From WRAI01 sp031549605 (GTDB lineage Bacteria; Bacillota; Clostridia; Oscillospirales; UBA929), in the NCBI GenBank assembly GCA_031549605.1, contig JAVBPM010000005.1, forward strand, positions 16,466 to 80,465: DNA of 64,000 nucleotides. Reading direction: 5' to 3'. Position numbers and translations under genes: made by a program. The notes under the pieces are model-generated. The model did not search any database. It saw nothing but the letters and a program-made list of their open reading frames with translations, and was not told the DNA's origin. This document shows, piece by piece, positions 23,762 to 32,841 of the stretch. The number at the start of each line of letters is the position of its first letter. Within the stretch, counting starts at the first letter, position 1.

Positions 23762-25050
23762 GGTGCGGCCGTGGCGGTCGTTTGCTCCTCCTCCGCCTCC
23801 TCAATGCGTTGGATATGCGCGCCGACGGCGGTCAGCTTGCCAATCATGTCCTCGTAGCCGCGCTCAATTTGATAGACGTCGGTGACGGTGGTGGTGCCCC
23901 AGGCGGCCAGGCCCGAGATGACCATGGCGGCGCCGGCGCGCAGGTCACAGGCCTGCACCGGTGCGCCGGTGAGACGCGGCACGCCGCTGATGTGTGCGAC
24001 GCGGCCATCAATCTTAATGTCAGCGCCCATGCGGCGCAATTCGTTGACGTAACGATAGCGGTTTTCCCACACGCGCTCGGTAATCATAGACTCGCCGCCG
24101 GCGATGGCCAACAGTGCGCCGATTTGCGGGTTCATATCGGTGGGAAAGCCGGGGTAGGGCATAGTTTTGACGTTGGTGGCGGTCAAGGGCTTGTCGCGGC
24201 GCACGATGATGGCGTCGTCCAGCTCCTCGATGTCCACGCCCATCTCCAGCAACTTGACGCTGATGCACTCCAGATGCTTGGGGATGACATTGTTGATTTT
24301 TAGCTCGCCGCCGGTTGCGGCTACGGCGGTCATGTAGGTGCCGGCCTCGATTTGGTCGGGGATGACCGAGTAGTTGCGCGCCTCCAGCTCCGATGTGCCG
24401 TGGATTTTAATGACGTCGGTACCGGCGCCGCGCACTTCGGCGCCGCAATAATTGAGAAAGTTAGCCAAATCGACAATGTGAGGCTCTTTTCCGGCGTTGT
24501 CAATGACAGTTGTGCCGGGCGCCAGTACGGCGGCCAGCATGATGTTGATGGTAGCGCCAACCGAGCCGCTATCCAAGTATACGGTGCCGCCCGTCAGTGT
24601 TTCGGCCTCAGCGACAATAGAGTCGCCGCTGACGTCGACAACGGCTCCCAGCGCCGAAAAACCCTTGATGTGCTGGTCGATGGGCCGTACGCCGAAGTCG
24701 CAACCGCCCGGCATGGCCACCTCAGCGCGGTGGAAGCGCCCCAAACAGGCGCCGACCAGATAGTAGCTGGCCCGAATACGGCGCGCCAGCTCAAAAGGCG
24801 CGACATGCGAATTGGCGTAGTCGGCGTTGAACTCGTAGCAGTTGTTGTCAATTTTTGCGATTTTGACGCCCATGCCGCGCATAATCTCAATGATTGTGCG
24901 GACGTCATGTACGTCGGGAATATTGTCAATGCGGCAGGTGCCCTTCAACAGAAGGGTTGCCGGTAAAATGGCCAAAGCCGCGTTTTTTGCACCGCTTATG
25001 GTGATGGCACCCTTCAGCTGAAAGCCACCCTCGATGCTGTAATAAACCAC
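23758..25050 (-). CDS. murA: UDP-N-acetylglucosamine 1-carboxyvinyltransferase
   Basis: 430 residues from GTG 25050, with GAGGTG upstream. It catalyses the first committed step of peptidoglycan synthesis, enolpyruvyl transfer from PEP to UDP-GlcNAc. Visible are GAKNAALAILPA (about 20-31, with Lys22), RASYYLVGACLG and the fosfomycin-target loop AMPGGC117DFGVRPIDQH. The Cys is retained, so classical fosfomycin sensitivity is expected at the target level. It leads the operon murA-walJ-rlmH-(DUF2007-like)-pgcA. A C-terminal Glu/Thr/Ala tail (about 418-430) is extra. Confidence 0.95.
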   Translation of the reverse strand: MVYYSIEGGFQLKGAITISGAKNAALAILPATLLLKGTCRIDNIPDVHDVRTIIEIMRGMGVKIAKIDNNCYEFNADYANSHVAPFELARRIRASYYLVGACLGRFHRAEVAMPGGCDFGVRPIDQHIKGFSALGAVVDVSGDSIVAEAETLTGGTVYLDSGSVGATINIMLAAVLAPGTTVIDNAGKEPHIVDLANFLNYCGAEVRGAGTDVIKIHGTSELEARNYSVIPDQIEAGTYMTAVAATGGELKINNVIPKHLECISVKLLEMGVDIEELDDAIIVRRDKPLTATNVKTMPYPGFPTDMNPQIGALLAIAGGESMITERVWENRYRYVNELRRMGADIKIDGRVAHISGVPRLTGAPVQACDLRAGAAMVISGLAAWGTTTVTDVYQIERGYEDMIGKLTAVGAHIQRIEEAEEEQTTATAAP

Positions 25051-25089
25051 GATTGCTGCACCTCATTTGTATTGGCGCACGGACGCACC

Positions 25090-25129
25090 ATAATACGTGT
25101 ATTATAGCACCTTTCTAAACGCAAATCAA
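25090..25129 (-). promoter_or_regulatory. murA promoter with overlapping 16-bp palindrome
   Basis: Minus strand: TTGATT (25129-25124), a 17-bp spacer and TATAAT (25106-25101). A perfect palindrome ATAATAC-GT-GTATTAT (25090-25105) overlaps the -10 box and the start point, so it is well placed for a repressor. Confidence 0.78.
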
Positions 25130-25198
25130 AGGTTTTTTTCTCGAATGAAAAATTGGTTGGCGGTTTGCCGGTTATGTAGGCCGCAACAGCGGCCATTG

Positions 25199-25402
25199 CT
25201 AGAAATCTTCAACCTCTCGGCGTTCGCGGAAGAGCAGCGAGATACACCATACACCGGCCAACGCGACCACTGTGTATACGATGCGGCTCAAGGTTGCCGT
25301 CTGGCCACCAAAAATCGCTCCTACGAGGTCGGTCTTGAATAGCCCGATGCTACCCCAGTTCAGCGCACCAATGATGGTGAGCACCAATGCAAAACGATCC
25401 AC
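25199..25402 (-). CDS. DUF378 small membrane protein
   Basis: 67 residues from GTG 25402, which is 8 nt after AAGGAG; the longer open frame to 25477 has no better start. Two transmembrane segments (about 4-24 and 35-57) surround ALNWGSIGLFKTDLVGAIFGG, the typical DUF378 core. The C-terminus is charged (FRERREVEDF). The family is widespread in Firmicutes and has no established function. The gene stands alone between the murA and V-ATPase operons. Confidence 0.85.
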   Translation of the reverse strand: MDRFALVLTIIGALNWGSIGLFKTDLVGAIFGGQTATLSRIVYTVVALAGVWCISLLFRERREVEDF

Positions 25403-25551
25403 GGAGTACACTCCTTCTTTTTCGATTTGCGCGCGATGGGCGCATGAAACGAAATGTTTCAGGCATAGTATCGTCATTTGCTTTCGCTAGTATGTATAGC
25501 AACGCTGTTCAATCATTTCCATTGTCGGCATGCTCCTTTTGAAAAATGGCG

Positions 25552-25587
25552 CAAAAAAAGCAGGGCACGCTGCCCTGCTTAAAAAAC
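25552..25587 (-). terminator. Terminator of the V-type ATPase operon
   Basis: AAGCAGGGCA pairs with TGCCCTGCTT around CG; on the minus strand TTTTTTTGC follows. It is just past the subunit D stop. Confidence 0.92.
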
Positions 25588-25594
25588 GGATGTG

Positions 25595-26200
25595 CTAGGC
25601 TTGCTGGCGTTTGATGACCTTGAGTCGGACAAACTCCTCGCGCTCTTTTTCCTCCAACGCATCGGTGATGAATTTTACTGAGTTGTTAAAGTTGGGAATA
25701 ATGATATTTTGCAACGCATTGGCGCGTTTTTGCGTCTTCTTGATGGCGTAGGCGAGTCTATAAATAGAGGTTTCGGTCTCGGCCAGCTGCTGGGTCAGCA
25801 GTTTGACTTGATGAAACTGTGCGGCGGCCTCGTCGAGCATCGAGTTGGAGAAGGCAAAGCCGTATTCCATGACCGGCGGCGCATCGGAGGCCGCAACGGC
25901 TGGGATTTCCACGCCCATAACGCTGCGGAAGCGGATGGCCACGCTGTCATCGACGCGTACCGACTGCGACAGCTCCTCGGTGATGCCGATGGTGATGTTG
26001 GCCATTTGCAGTGCCGCGTAAGCCTTTTCAAAGGTGCCGGCTATGCGTGTTTGCAGTTCTCCCGCCTCGTCGATGAGCGACATCATCTCGCGTATGAGAA
26101 TATTGCGCTTGCGGTCCATCAGGTCGTAGCCCAGCTCGGCCAGTGCCAGCGAGCGCTTGATGGCCATTAAATTGCCCTTGGTTGGTATGACTTGTGCCAC
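25595..26200 (-). CDS. atpD: V-type ATPase subunit D (central stalk)
   Basis: 201 residues, mostly two long helices. The N-terminus VIPTKGNLMAIKRSLALAELGYDLMDRKRNILIREMM is characteristic of subunit D, which forms the rotating shaft with F. The C-terminal coiled coil has KKTQKRANALQNIIIPNF. It is the last gene of the operon, 39 bp from subunit B, with the terminator directly behind it. Confidence 0.95.
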   Translation of the reverse strand: MAQVIPTKGNLMAIKRSLALAELGYDLMDRKRNILIREMMSLIDEAGELQTRIAGTFEKAYAALQMANITIGITEELSQSVRVDDSVAIRFRSVMGVEIPAVAASDAPPVMEYGFAFSNSMLDEAAAQFHQVKLLTQQLAETETSIYRLAYAIKKTQKRANALQNIIIPNFNNSVKFITDALEEKEREEFVRLKVIKRQQA

Positions 26201-26238
26201 GCTGGCTCACCTCCTCGCCTTTGCGCTGTGATGGGGTA

Positions 26239-27636
26239 CTATACGCCGCGTAGCGCCAGACCGGCGGCCTCGGTGTAGTATTTTTTCAACAAAACGGCGT
26301 CAATGCGGTCAAGCTCTTCCTTGGGAAGGATGGACAACAGCTGCCACCCGATTTCCAGCGTCTGGTCAATGCTGCGGTTTTCCTCACGACCCTGCTGCAC
26401 GAAGTTTGCCTCGAACAGCCGGCCGAATTCCATGTACTTACGGTCGATGGCCGACAGCTCTTCTTCGCCGATGACGCTGGCCAGCGAGCGCGCCTCCTGC
26501 ACCTTGGCGTAGCAGGAGAACAGCTGGTTGGACAGGCTGGGGTGATCCTCGCGGGTATAGCCTTTGCCGATGCCGTCCTTCATCAGACGCGACAGCGACG
26601 GCAGTACCGAGATGGACGGATAGGTACCGCGGTTGTCCAGATCACGGTCGAGCACGATTTGCCCCTCGGTGATGTAACCCGTCAGGTCGGGGATGGGGTG
26701 GGTGATGTCATCGTTGGGCATGGTGAGCACCGGCACCTGCGTAACGCTGCCCGGTAGCCCCTCAATCATACCGGCGCGCTCGTAGAGCGACGCCAGATCG
26801 GAGTACAAATAGCTGGGATAGCCCTTGCGGCTGGGAATTTCGCCCTTGGATGACGAAAATTCGCGCAACGCCTCGCAGTAGCTGGTCATGTCGGTCATGA
26901 TGACAAGCACGTGATAGCCGTGCTTGAAGGCCAGATACTCGGCGGCGGTCAGCGCGCAGCGCGGCGTGAGTATGCGCTCAATGATGGGGTCGCTGGCCAG
27001 ATTCATAAACATACAGACGCGCTGCAAGGCGCCCGACTCCTCAAAGTCGCGGCGGAAGAACTCGGCCGTGTCGTTCTTGACGCCCATGGCGGCAAAGACG
27101 ATGGCAAAGTCGGCGTTGGTGTCGGCGACGCTGGCCTGACGCACCATCTGCGCCGCCAGCTCGTTGTGCTTCATGCCCGAGCCGCTGAAAATGGGCAGCT
27201 TTTGGCCGCGAATCAGCGTCGACATGCCGTCGATAGCCGAAAGGCCGGTATAAATGCAGCTGCGCGGGTAGAGACGCGACACGGGGTTGATGGCCGCGCC
27301 GTTGATGTTGCGCTGCTCGTCGGGCAGCAGTTCGCCCAGCCCGTCGATGGGCGTGCCAGAGCCGCTGAACACACGGCCCAGCATGTCCTTGGACAGCGCC
27401 AGCTCCATCGGTCGGCCGGTGAAGCGGGTGCGTGTATTTTCCAGACTGATGTTCTTCGTGCCCTCGAAGAGCTGCACAACAACACGGTCTCCGTCGATGA
27501 GGATAACGCGGCCCTTGCGGCGCTCGCCGTTGTCGAGTGTGACCTCGGCCATTTCCTCATAGCTGACGCCGGTGACCTTTTCCAGCACAATCAGGGGTCC
27601 GCTGACCTCCTGCAGGCCCATATATTCGAGACGCAT
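26239..27636 (-). CDS. atpB: V-type ATPase subunit B (regulatory, non-catalytic)
   Basis: 465 residues. It has the A/V-type B-chain blocks GRVILIDGDRVVVQLFEGT, RPMELALSKDMLGRVFSGSG and FSGSGMKHNELAAQMVRQA. The site equivalent to the Walker A loop reads SGSGMKHNE and lacks GKT, as expected of the non-catalytic subunit. SYPSISVLPSLSRLMKDGIG is also typical. It forms the A3B3 head with subunit A and follows that gene by 12 bp. Confidence 0.96.
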   Translation of the reverse strand: MRLEYMGLQEVSGPLIVLEKVTGVSYEEMAEVTLDNGERRKGRVILIDGDRVVVQLFEGTKNISLENTRTRFTGRPMELALSKDMLGRVFSGSGTPIDGLGELLPDEQRNINGAAINPVSRLYPRSCIYTGLSAIDGMSTLIRGQKLPIFSGSGMKHNELAAQMVRQASVADTNADFAIVFAAMGVKNDTAEFFRRDFEESGALQRVCMFMNLASDPIIERILTPRCALTAAEYLAFKHGYHVLVIMTDMTSYCEALREFSSSKGEIPSRKGYPSYLYSDLASLYERAGMIEGLPGSVTQVPVLTMPNDDITHPIPDLTGYITEGQIVLDRDLDNRGTYPSISVLPSLSRLMKDGIGKGYTREDHPSLSNQLFSCYAKVQEARSLASVIGEEELSAIDRKYMEFGRLFEANFVQQGREENRSIDQTLEIGWQLLSILPKEELDRIDAVLLKKYYTEAAGLALRGV

Positions 27637-27648
27637 GGCGGTCCCTCC

Positions 27649-29412
27649 CTATCGGTTGGCGGCCAGAATCTGGTCTACCGTTTTATCAATGTCGGTCTTA
27701 TACTCATCCAGCAGCTGTAGCTGGTCGTTGGGTACGTCGTACTTGATACGAATCAGCTTGTCGAGCAGCTCGGTGGATTTAAGCGTGTTCATGGGAATGT
27801 TGTTGTCGACCAGCTGCTTGGCGCGGTCGAATAACTGCATATACAGCTCCATCATCTTGAGCTGCTTGTCCAACGGCACATAGGTGTCGGTGGCGTGATA
27901 GGCGTTTTGCTGCAGGAAGCCGAGGCGCACGACACGCGCTACCTCGATAATCAGTTTTTGGTCCTCGGGCAGGATGTCGCTACCGATGAGCTTGACGATT
28001 TCGTTTAGTTTGGACTCCTCTTGCAATAGGCGCGAAATGCGCTGTCGTAGCTCGGCAAATTCCTGGCCGTAACGCTGCTGATACCACGGCAACAGCTCGT
28101 CGAAATACTCGGAGTAGGAGGTAATCCAGTTGATGGCCGGGAAGTGGCGTGCGTAGGCCAGACTGCGGTCGAGCGCCCAGAAGCAGCGAATAAAACGCTT
28201 GGTGTTCTGCGTAACCGGCTCGGAGAAGTCGCCGCCCTGCGGGCTGACGGCGCCGATAACGGTGACGCTGCCCTCGGTGCCGCTCTTGGTCTCCATGTAG
28301 CCGGCGCGCTCGTAAAACTCGGCCAACCGCGACGACAGATAGGCGGGGTAGCCCTCCTCGGCGGGCATTTCCTCGAGTCGGCCGGAAATCTCGCGCAGCG
28401 CCTCGGCCCAGCGGGAGGTCGAATCGGCCATGATGGCAACGTGATAGCCCATGTCACGGAAGTACTCGGCCACCGTCATGCCGGTGTAAATGGACGCTTC
28501 ACGCGCGGCGACCGGCATATTGGAGGTATTGGCAATCAGTACGGTGCGGCCCATCAGCGGCTTGCCCGTCTTGGGGTCGAGCAGCTCAGAGAACTCCTCA
28601 AGCACCTGCGTCATCTCGTTGCCGCGCTCGCCGCAGCCGAGGTAGACAATGATGTCGGCGTCCGACCACTTGGCCAGCTGGTGCTGGGTGATGGTCTTGC
28701 CGGCGCCGAACGGGCCGGGCACGGCGGCACAGCCGCCCTTGGCGATGGGAAAAAGCGTATCAATGATGCGCTGGCCGGTAATCAGCGGTCGGTCGATGGG
28801 CAGACGCTTGTCGACCGGGCGCGGCTTGCGGATGGGCCAACGCTGGCAGAGCGTTAACGTAAAGGTCTCGCCCTTGTCGTTTTGCACCTCGGCCACGACG
28901 TCGGTAACTGCATAGTCACCGTCAGGCTTGGCGCTGATGACCTTGCCGCCGGCGCCGATGGGTACGAGCAGACGGTGGGTCACGGCCTCGGTCTCCACGC
29001 AGGTGGCGTAGACTTGGCCGTCCTTGACCTCGTCGCCGGTCTTTATGGTCATCTTGACCGGCCATTTCTTTTGGTTGTCGAGCGAATCAATGTTGAGTCC
29101 GCGAGCGATGAACATACCGCTCTTCTCGGCAATTACGCGCAGCGGACGGGCGATACCGTCAAAAATGTTGTTGAGCAGGCCGGGGCCAAGCAGCACAGAC
29201 ATCGGGCCGCCGGTCGGGATGACCGGTTGTCCCGGCATCAGGCCGGTTGTGTCCTCATATACCTGCACAATGGTATCGTCGCCATGCACGCCAACGACCT
29301 CGCCAATCAAACGGTCGTCGCCGACATAGACCATTTCCATCATGGTCAGTCCGCGGCCACCGGTGACGGTAACAACAGGCCCGTTGACGCCTTGTACGCT
29401 ATAGAGCGGCAT
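27649..29412 (-). CDS. atpA: V-type ATPase subunit A (catalytic)
   Basis: 587 residues from the ATG at 29412 with GAGGTG upstream; the frame is open further but would run into subunit E. Walker A is GPFGAGKT (about 230-237), and the bulge (non-homologous) region typical of V/A-type A chains lies between about residues 110 and 190. Walker B and arginine-side blocks (ADSTSRWAEALREISGRLEEMPAEEGYP) are complete. It hydrolyses or makes ATP. The enzyme can pump ions at the cost of ATP or work as a synthase. Confidence 0.96.
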   Translation of the reverse strand: MPLYSVQGVNGPVVTVTGGRGLTMMEMVYVGDDRLIGEVVGVHGDDTIVQVYEDTTGLMPGQPVIPTGGPMSVLLGPGLLNNIFDGIARPLRVIAEKSGMFIARGLNIDSLDNQKKWPVKMTIKTGDEVKDGQVYATCVETEAVTHRLLVPIGAGGKVISAKPDGDYAVTDVVAEVQNDKGETFTLTLCQRWPIRKPRPVDKRLPIDRPLITGQRIIDTLFPIAKGGCAAVPGPFGAGKTITQHQLAKWSDADIIVYLGCGERGNEMTQVLEEFSELLDPKTGKPLMGRTVLIANTSNMPVAAREASIYTGMTVAEYFRDMGYHVAIMADSTSRWAEALREISGRLEEMPAEEGYPAYLSSRLAEFYERAGYMETKSGTEGSVTVIGAVSPQGGDFSEPVTQNTKRFIRCFWALDRSLAYARHFPAINWITSYSEYFDELLPWYQQRYGQEFAELRQRISRLLQEESKLNEIVKLIGSDILPEDQKLIIEVARVVRLGFLQQNAYHATDTYVPLDKQLKMMELYMQLFDRAKQLVDNNIPMNTLKSTELLDKLIRIKYDVPNDQLQLLDEYKTDIDKTVDQILAANR

Positions 29413-29443
29413 TGCTTTCACCTCAAATCGTGTGGATAAAGAA

Positions 29444-30052
29444 TTACTCGGCGTCTGGCTGGACACTGCCCAGCAACGCGTAGAAGCGCTGGTTCAGCGC
29501 CAGATAACGGGTGTCAAAGGTGTCATCGACCTGCCAGCCTTTGGCGGGGCACTGACACAACAGTCCGCCCAGCTTAAAGCTGCCTTCAAAAAAAGACAGC
29601 TCGGCGCCCGGCAGCGCCGCTTGCAGCTGCGCTGTTTTGTCCATGTCGCGGGCGCATAGGTAAACGTGGATGGGGTCATTGCCAAACGCCTTGTGGATTT
29701 TCTTGAGCGTTTCAATCAGCGCGCTGACGTAGTCGGGCGTGGCCGTATACTGCGCCAGCTTGGCGTCGACGTCGGCCTTGCTCTGCTCAAACATACGCTG
29801 CTGCAACGCGTGCAGCTCCCGCTTGTTTTCCAGCATCTTGTGGCTGACGCTGCGGCGCATCTCGGTGCGCAGGCGGCTGACCTCGTTTTTGATATAGCGG
29901 TAGGTCTCGTTGAGGTACTCGTCCTCGGCAGCCGTCATTTGCTGCTGGCTTTCGGCCTGAACCTCTTCCATGACCTTAGAGGCCAGCGCGGCGGCCTCGG
30001 CGCTGATGGCCGAAGTAAAAAAGGATAGCTTTTCGTCGGCGTGAGACGTCAT
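29444..30052 (-). CDS. atpE: V-type ATPase subunit E (peripheral stalk)
   Basis: 202 residues. A long N-terminal helix (about 15-105), rich in Glu, Gln and Arg, is followed by a globular C-terminal domain containing FEGSFKLGGLLCQ and NQRFYALLG. This is the usual subunit E plan that pairs with G/H in the stator. It lies between subunits F and A. Confidence 0.88.
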   Translation of the reverse strand: MTSHADEKLSFFTSAISAEAAALASKVMEEVQAESQQQMTAAEDEYLNETYRYIKNEVSRLRTEMRRSVSHKMLENKRELHALQQRMFEQSKADVDAKLAQYTATPDYVSALIETLKKIHKAFGNDPIHVYLCARDMDKTAQLQAALPGAELSFFEGSFKLGGLLCQCPAKGWQVDDTFDTRYLALNQRFYALLGSVQPDAE

Positions 30053-30070
30053 TGCGGCTGCACCTCCTTA

Positions 30071-30379
30071 CTATACTTTGATGCCGATAGCTTCACGGAT
30101 ATAATGGGTGATCGAATCGGCGCTGCGCCCGGTGCCAAACCGGTGCGGAATTTCCACAACCAGCGTGTGGTTGGTCTTGAGCTTGAGCTCGTAAATCAGC
30201 TCGGGGCACAGCTGCGCCAGTCCCTCGGTAATGAGCAAAATGCCGATGGAGGGATCTTTAATCACGTTGTCGATGGCCTCCTGCACCTCAGCCTTTTCGG
30301 TGAGGTACGCGCCCTCAATACCGGCCAGCCGGAACCCGTTGATGGTGTCGTAGCTGTCGGCGATGCAATAGTAGCGCAT
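30071..30379 (-). CDS. atpF: V-type ATPase subunit F
   Basis: 102 residues. The Rossmann-like N-terminus YYCIADSYDTINGFRLAGIEG and the middle PSIGILLITEGLAQLCPELI are typical of NtpG/AtpF, the small central-stalk partner of subunit D. Six bases separate it from the K gene upstream. Confidence 0.92.
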   Translation of the reverse strand: MRYYCIADSYDTINGFRLAGIEGAYLTEKAEVQEAIDNVIKDPSIGILLITEGLAQLCPELIYELKLKTNHTLVVEIPHRFGTGRSADSITHYIREAIGIKV

Positions 30380-30384
30380 GGCGT

Positions 30385-30792
30385 TTAGCCCAGAATCATA
30401 AAGGCGATGATCAGACCCCAGAGTGAAATACCTTCGGCCAGTGCGACCATAATCAAGCTCTTACCGAAAACTGTCTCATTCTCACTGATGGCGCCCAGCG
30501 CGGCAGCAGCGGCCGACGACACGGCGATGCCGCCACCGATGCCCGACAGACCAACCGAAAGCGCGGCGGCGATATACTTGAGGCCCGATTCGGCCGTTGC
30601 GGCAGCGGCCTGAGTGCCCTCGGCACTACCGGTCAGCATGAGGCCGAGGCCGGCGACGCCGACGACAAAAAAGCAGGCGATTTGCGCGATCAGCGGGCTT
30701 TTGACCGATTTGCCGCTCTTGCGGCGCAAATAGACGTAGAGCAGTGGGGCCACGATGATGGCGGTCATAACGATAGGATAGAGGTATTTCAT
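30385..30792 (-). CDS. atpK: V-type ATPase subunit K (membrane rotor ring)
   Basis: 135 residues from the ATG at 30792 (AAAGGA upstream); TTG 30810 would add 6 residues. Four membrane segments are visible (about 3-20, 30-50, 68-92 and 104-133). The ion-binding carboxylate is Glu in VALAEGISLWGL of the last helix. The Gly-rich hairpin GLSGIGGGIAVSSAAAAAL is typical. The first helix pair lacks a Glu, so there is one ion site per four helices. Whether H+ or Na+ is carried cannot be decided from sequence alone. Confidence 0.93.
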   Translation of the reverse strand: MKYLYPIVMTAIIVAPLLYVYLRRKSGKSVKSPLIAQIACFFVVGVAGLGLMLTGSAEGTQAAAATAESGLKYIAAALSVGLSGIGGGIAVSSAAAAALGAISENETVFGKSLIMVALAEGISLWGLIIAFMILG

Positions 30793-30860
30793 TTGAAACA
30801 GTCCTTTCAAAAGTGTGAGTCTTTTTTTATGATACAGGCAGTTGCCGAACGATAGGGGAG

Positions 30861-32783
30861 CTATTCTTTGCGGGACTTATAATCGATAAAGACAGGCTTA
30901 TAGGGCTTGCCCCCGCCGGAATAAAAGCGGCTAAAGAACTCGTAGAATTCCAGACGCAAAACCTGGATGCCAACCAGCAGACCCTCCAGACACATGACGA
31001 TGAGGTTGCCAATGATAATAATGACCAGATTTTTACTCTCACCGGCCATAGAGAAGATAGCGCCCATTAGGCTGGCGTGGCTGATGGCGTAAGCACCGAC
31101 ACGCAAAAAGGACAACGAGTTGGTGATGTACGACAGAATAATTTCCAGCATCTCAAACAGGTTTTCAACAATAAACCCGCCCACGGGGTGCTTTTGCTCC
31201 TGCTTAGTCCGCTGTACCCAGCGTGCCAAAGGCTCACGCAGAAAAATGACAACAAGTGGCACTGCTATGATGGCAAAGAATGCGCCGGCCGACAGCAGCG
31301 GCTCGCCAAAGCCGACAATGGGCAAGAAGAAAGCCATCAGCGCCAGATAGAATATCAGGCCGGCCAATCCGTTATGGCCGAACAATAACTTGACCAATGA
31401 TTTCTGCCGTATGCCGTTCCACATGTTGACGATAATGCAAACACTGAGCAACGCCACACCCATATACAGTCCCGCGCGCAATACCGTGTTTGATTGGTGC
31501 AGCACGCTGAGGTGCAGCGGGTCAGGCAGCAGATGGTCAAACTCAAAGCCAAAAATGCTTCCATAAAAGAGGCCGAAGCACACGGCGCTAAGCCCGGCAT
31601 AGGACACTATCTTTCCCAGCCACATTTTTTTCAGCTTCCACAGCAGCCACCCGCCAAGCGCCAGCACGGCGCCCTGACCGGCGTCGCCAAACATCATGCC
31701 AAAGATAAAGGTATAGGTCAGGCACATCAGCGCTGTGGGGTCGGTCTCGTTGTACTCGGGCAACCCGTACATTTCGACAAAGGGCTCAAAGGGCCGCACC
31801 AACCGGGTGTTTTTCAGCTTAATGGGTGGCGTATAATCGCGTATCTTCTCGGCGCTGTCGCTGACAACGACGAGATTGGCGTGGGGATAGGTTTCCAACT
31901 GCTGCACAAATGCGTCGTGCTGTGCGGCGGGCACCCAGCCCAGCATATAGAAGCTTTCCTCGGTGTGCGCGGCGTAGCCACGCAGGTTGTAGGAGTCGTT
32001 CATGTAGCGCACATAGGAGTAATAGGGCAGGAACTGTTGCTCTATTTCGACGCGCAACGCGTCAAGCTCGCCGGCGATGGCCGTGATGCGGGCGCTGCTC
32101 TGCTCGTTTTCCCGATGCAGCCGCTCGGCCGCCTCGCTACTGGTGCCGTAGGCGTGGTCGCTGATGCGGATGCGCTCAAATTGCAGCGACAGGAACAGCG
32201 CGTCGATACGTTCCTGCATCTGCCCGGGTGTCAGGTACATGCCGTAGACATAGTCTTTCTCCATGCTGGTGGCAAAGAAATAGACATCCTTGCGCTCCAG
32301 CAGGTGAGGGAGGAAGTCATTGTAAATATCGCGTGGCATGCGGCCGAAACGGAACTTGACAAAACGGACCGAGAAGAAGTCCTGTAGGTTGACGTTGATG
32401 TCACCCAAATGTGTCAGCTGAATGGCGACTTGCTCGTTTTCAATGATGCTGCGTTTAAGTGACTCGCGCTCGTCCAACAGCTGCGTGAAGCGCTGCTGCG
32501 ACTGCTCGAAGAACTGCGCCAGCTCAGTTGAGTCTAGTTTTACGTCCTCAAAGTCGCGGTAGCCCAGCTTGATGCCACCGACCTCCGACAACTGCTCGGC
32601 CTTGCGCAGCAGCTCGGTAAAGGGATTGCTTTGGTCAAAGGCATGCAGGAACTTGACCTTGCGCATGACCTGTGCCGCCGATTCGGGATGAAAATCACGA
32701 TTGATAATACAGCCGCGAACGACATTGTCAAACTCCTGCAACGGGCCGACAATCGTCACCAGTTTCATGGGCGTTACGGCCAT
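30861..32783 (-). CDS. atpI: V-type ATPase subunit I (membrane stator, a-like)
   Basis: 640 residues from ATG 32783, with GGGAGGTG 8 nt upstream; GTG 32792 is too close to the ribosome site. The cytoplasmic N-terminal half (to about 345) contains coiled coils (for example 85-120 and 225-260), and the C-terminal half has about seven membrane helices. MFGDAGQGAVLALGG and SYITNSLSFLRVGAYAISHASL, with the essential Arg, are diagnostic. It forms the ion half-channels facing the K ring. Confidence 0.95.
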   Translation of the reverse strand: MAVTPMKLVTIVGPLQEFDNVVRGCIINRDFHPESAAQVMRKVKFLHAFDQSNPFTELLRKAEQLSEVGGIKLGYRDFEDVKLDSTELAQFFEQSQQRFTQLLDERESLKRSIIENEQVAIQLTHLGDINVNLQDFFSVRFVKFRFGRMPRDIYNDFLPHLLERKDVYFFATSMEKDYVYGMYLTPGQMQERIDALFLSLQFERIRISDHAYGTSSEAAERLHRENEQSSARITAIAGELDALRVEIEQQFLPYYSYVRYMNDSYNLRGYAAHTEESFYMLGWVPAAQHDAFVQQLETYPHANLVVVSDSAEKIRDYTPPIKLKNTRLVRPFEPFVEMYGLPEYNETDPTALMCLTYTFIFGMMFGDAGQGAVLALGGWLLWKLKKMWLGKIVSYAGLSAVCFGLFYGSIFGFEFDHLLPDPLHLSVLHQSNTVLRAGLYMGVALLSVCIIVNMWNGIRQKSLVKLLFGHNGLAGLIFYLALMAFFLPIVGFGEPLLSAGAFFAIIAVPLVVIFLREPLARWVQRTKQEQKHPVGGFIVENLFEMLEIILSYITNSLSFLRVGAYAISHASLMGAIFSMAGESKNLVIIIIGNLIVMCLEGLLVGIQVLRLEFYEFFSRFYSGGGKPYKPVFIDYKSRKE

Positions 32784-32841
32784 GATTTTCACCTCCCTTG
32801 TCTTTATAATAAGGAAACGAGGGGCGCATCCTGTCTTTGGC

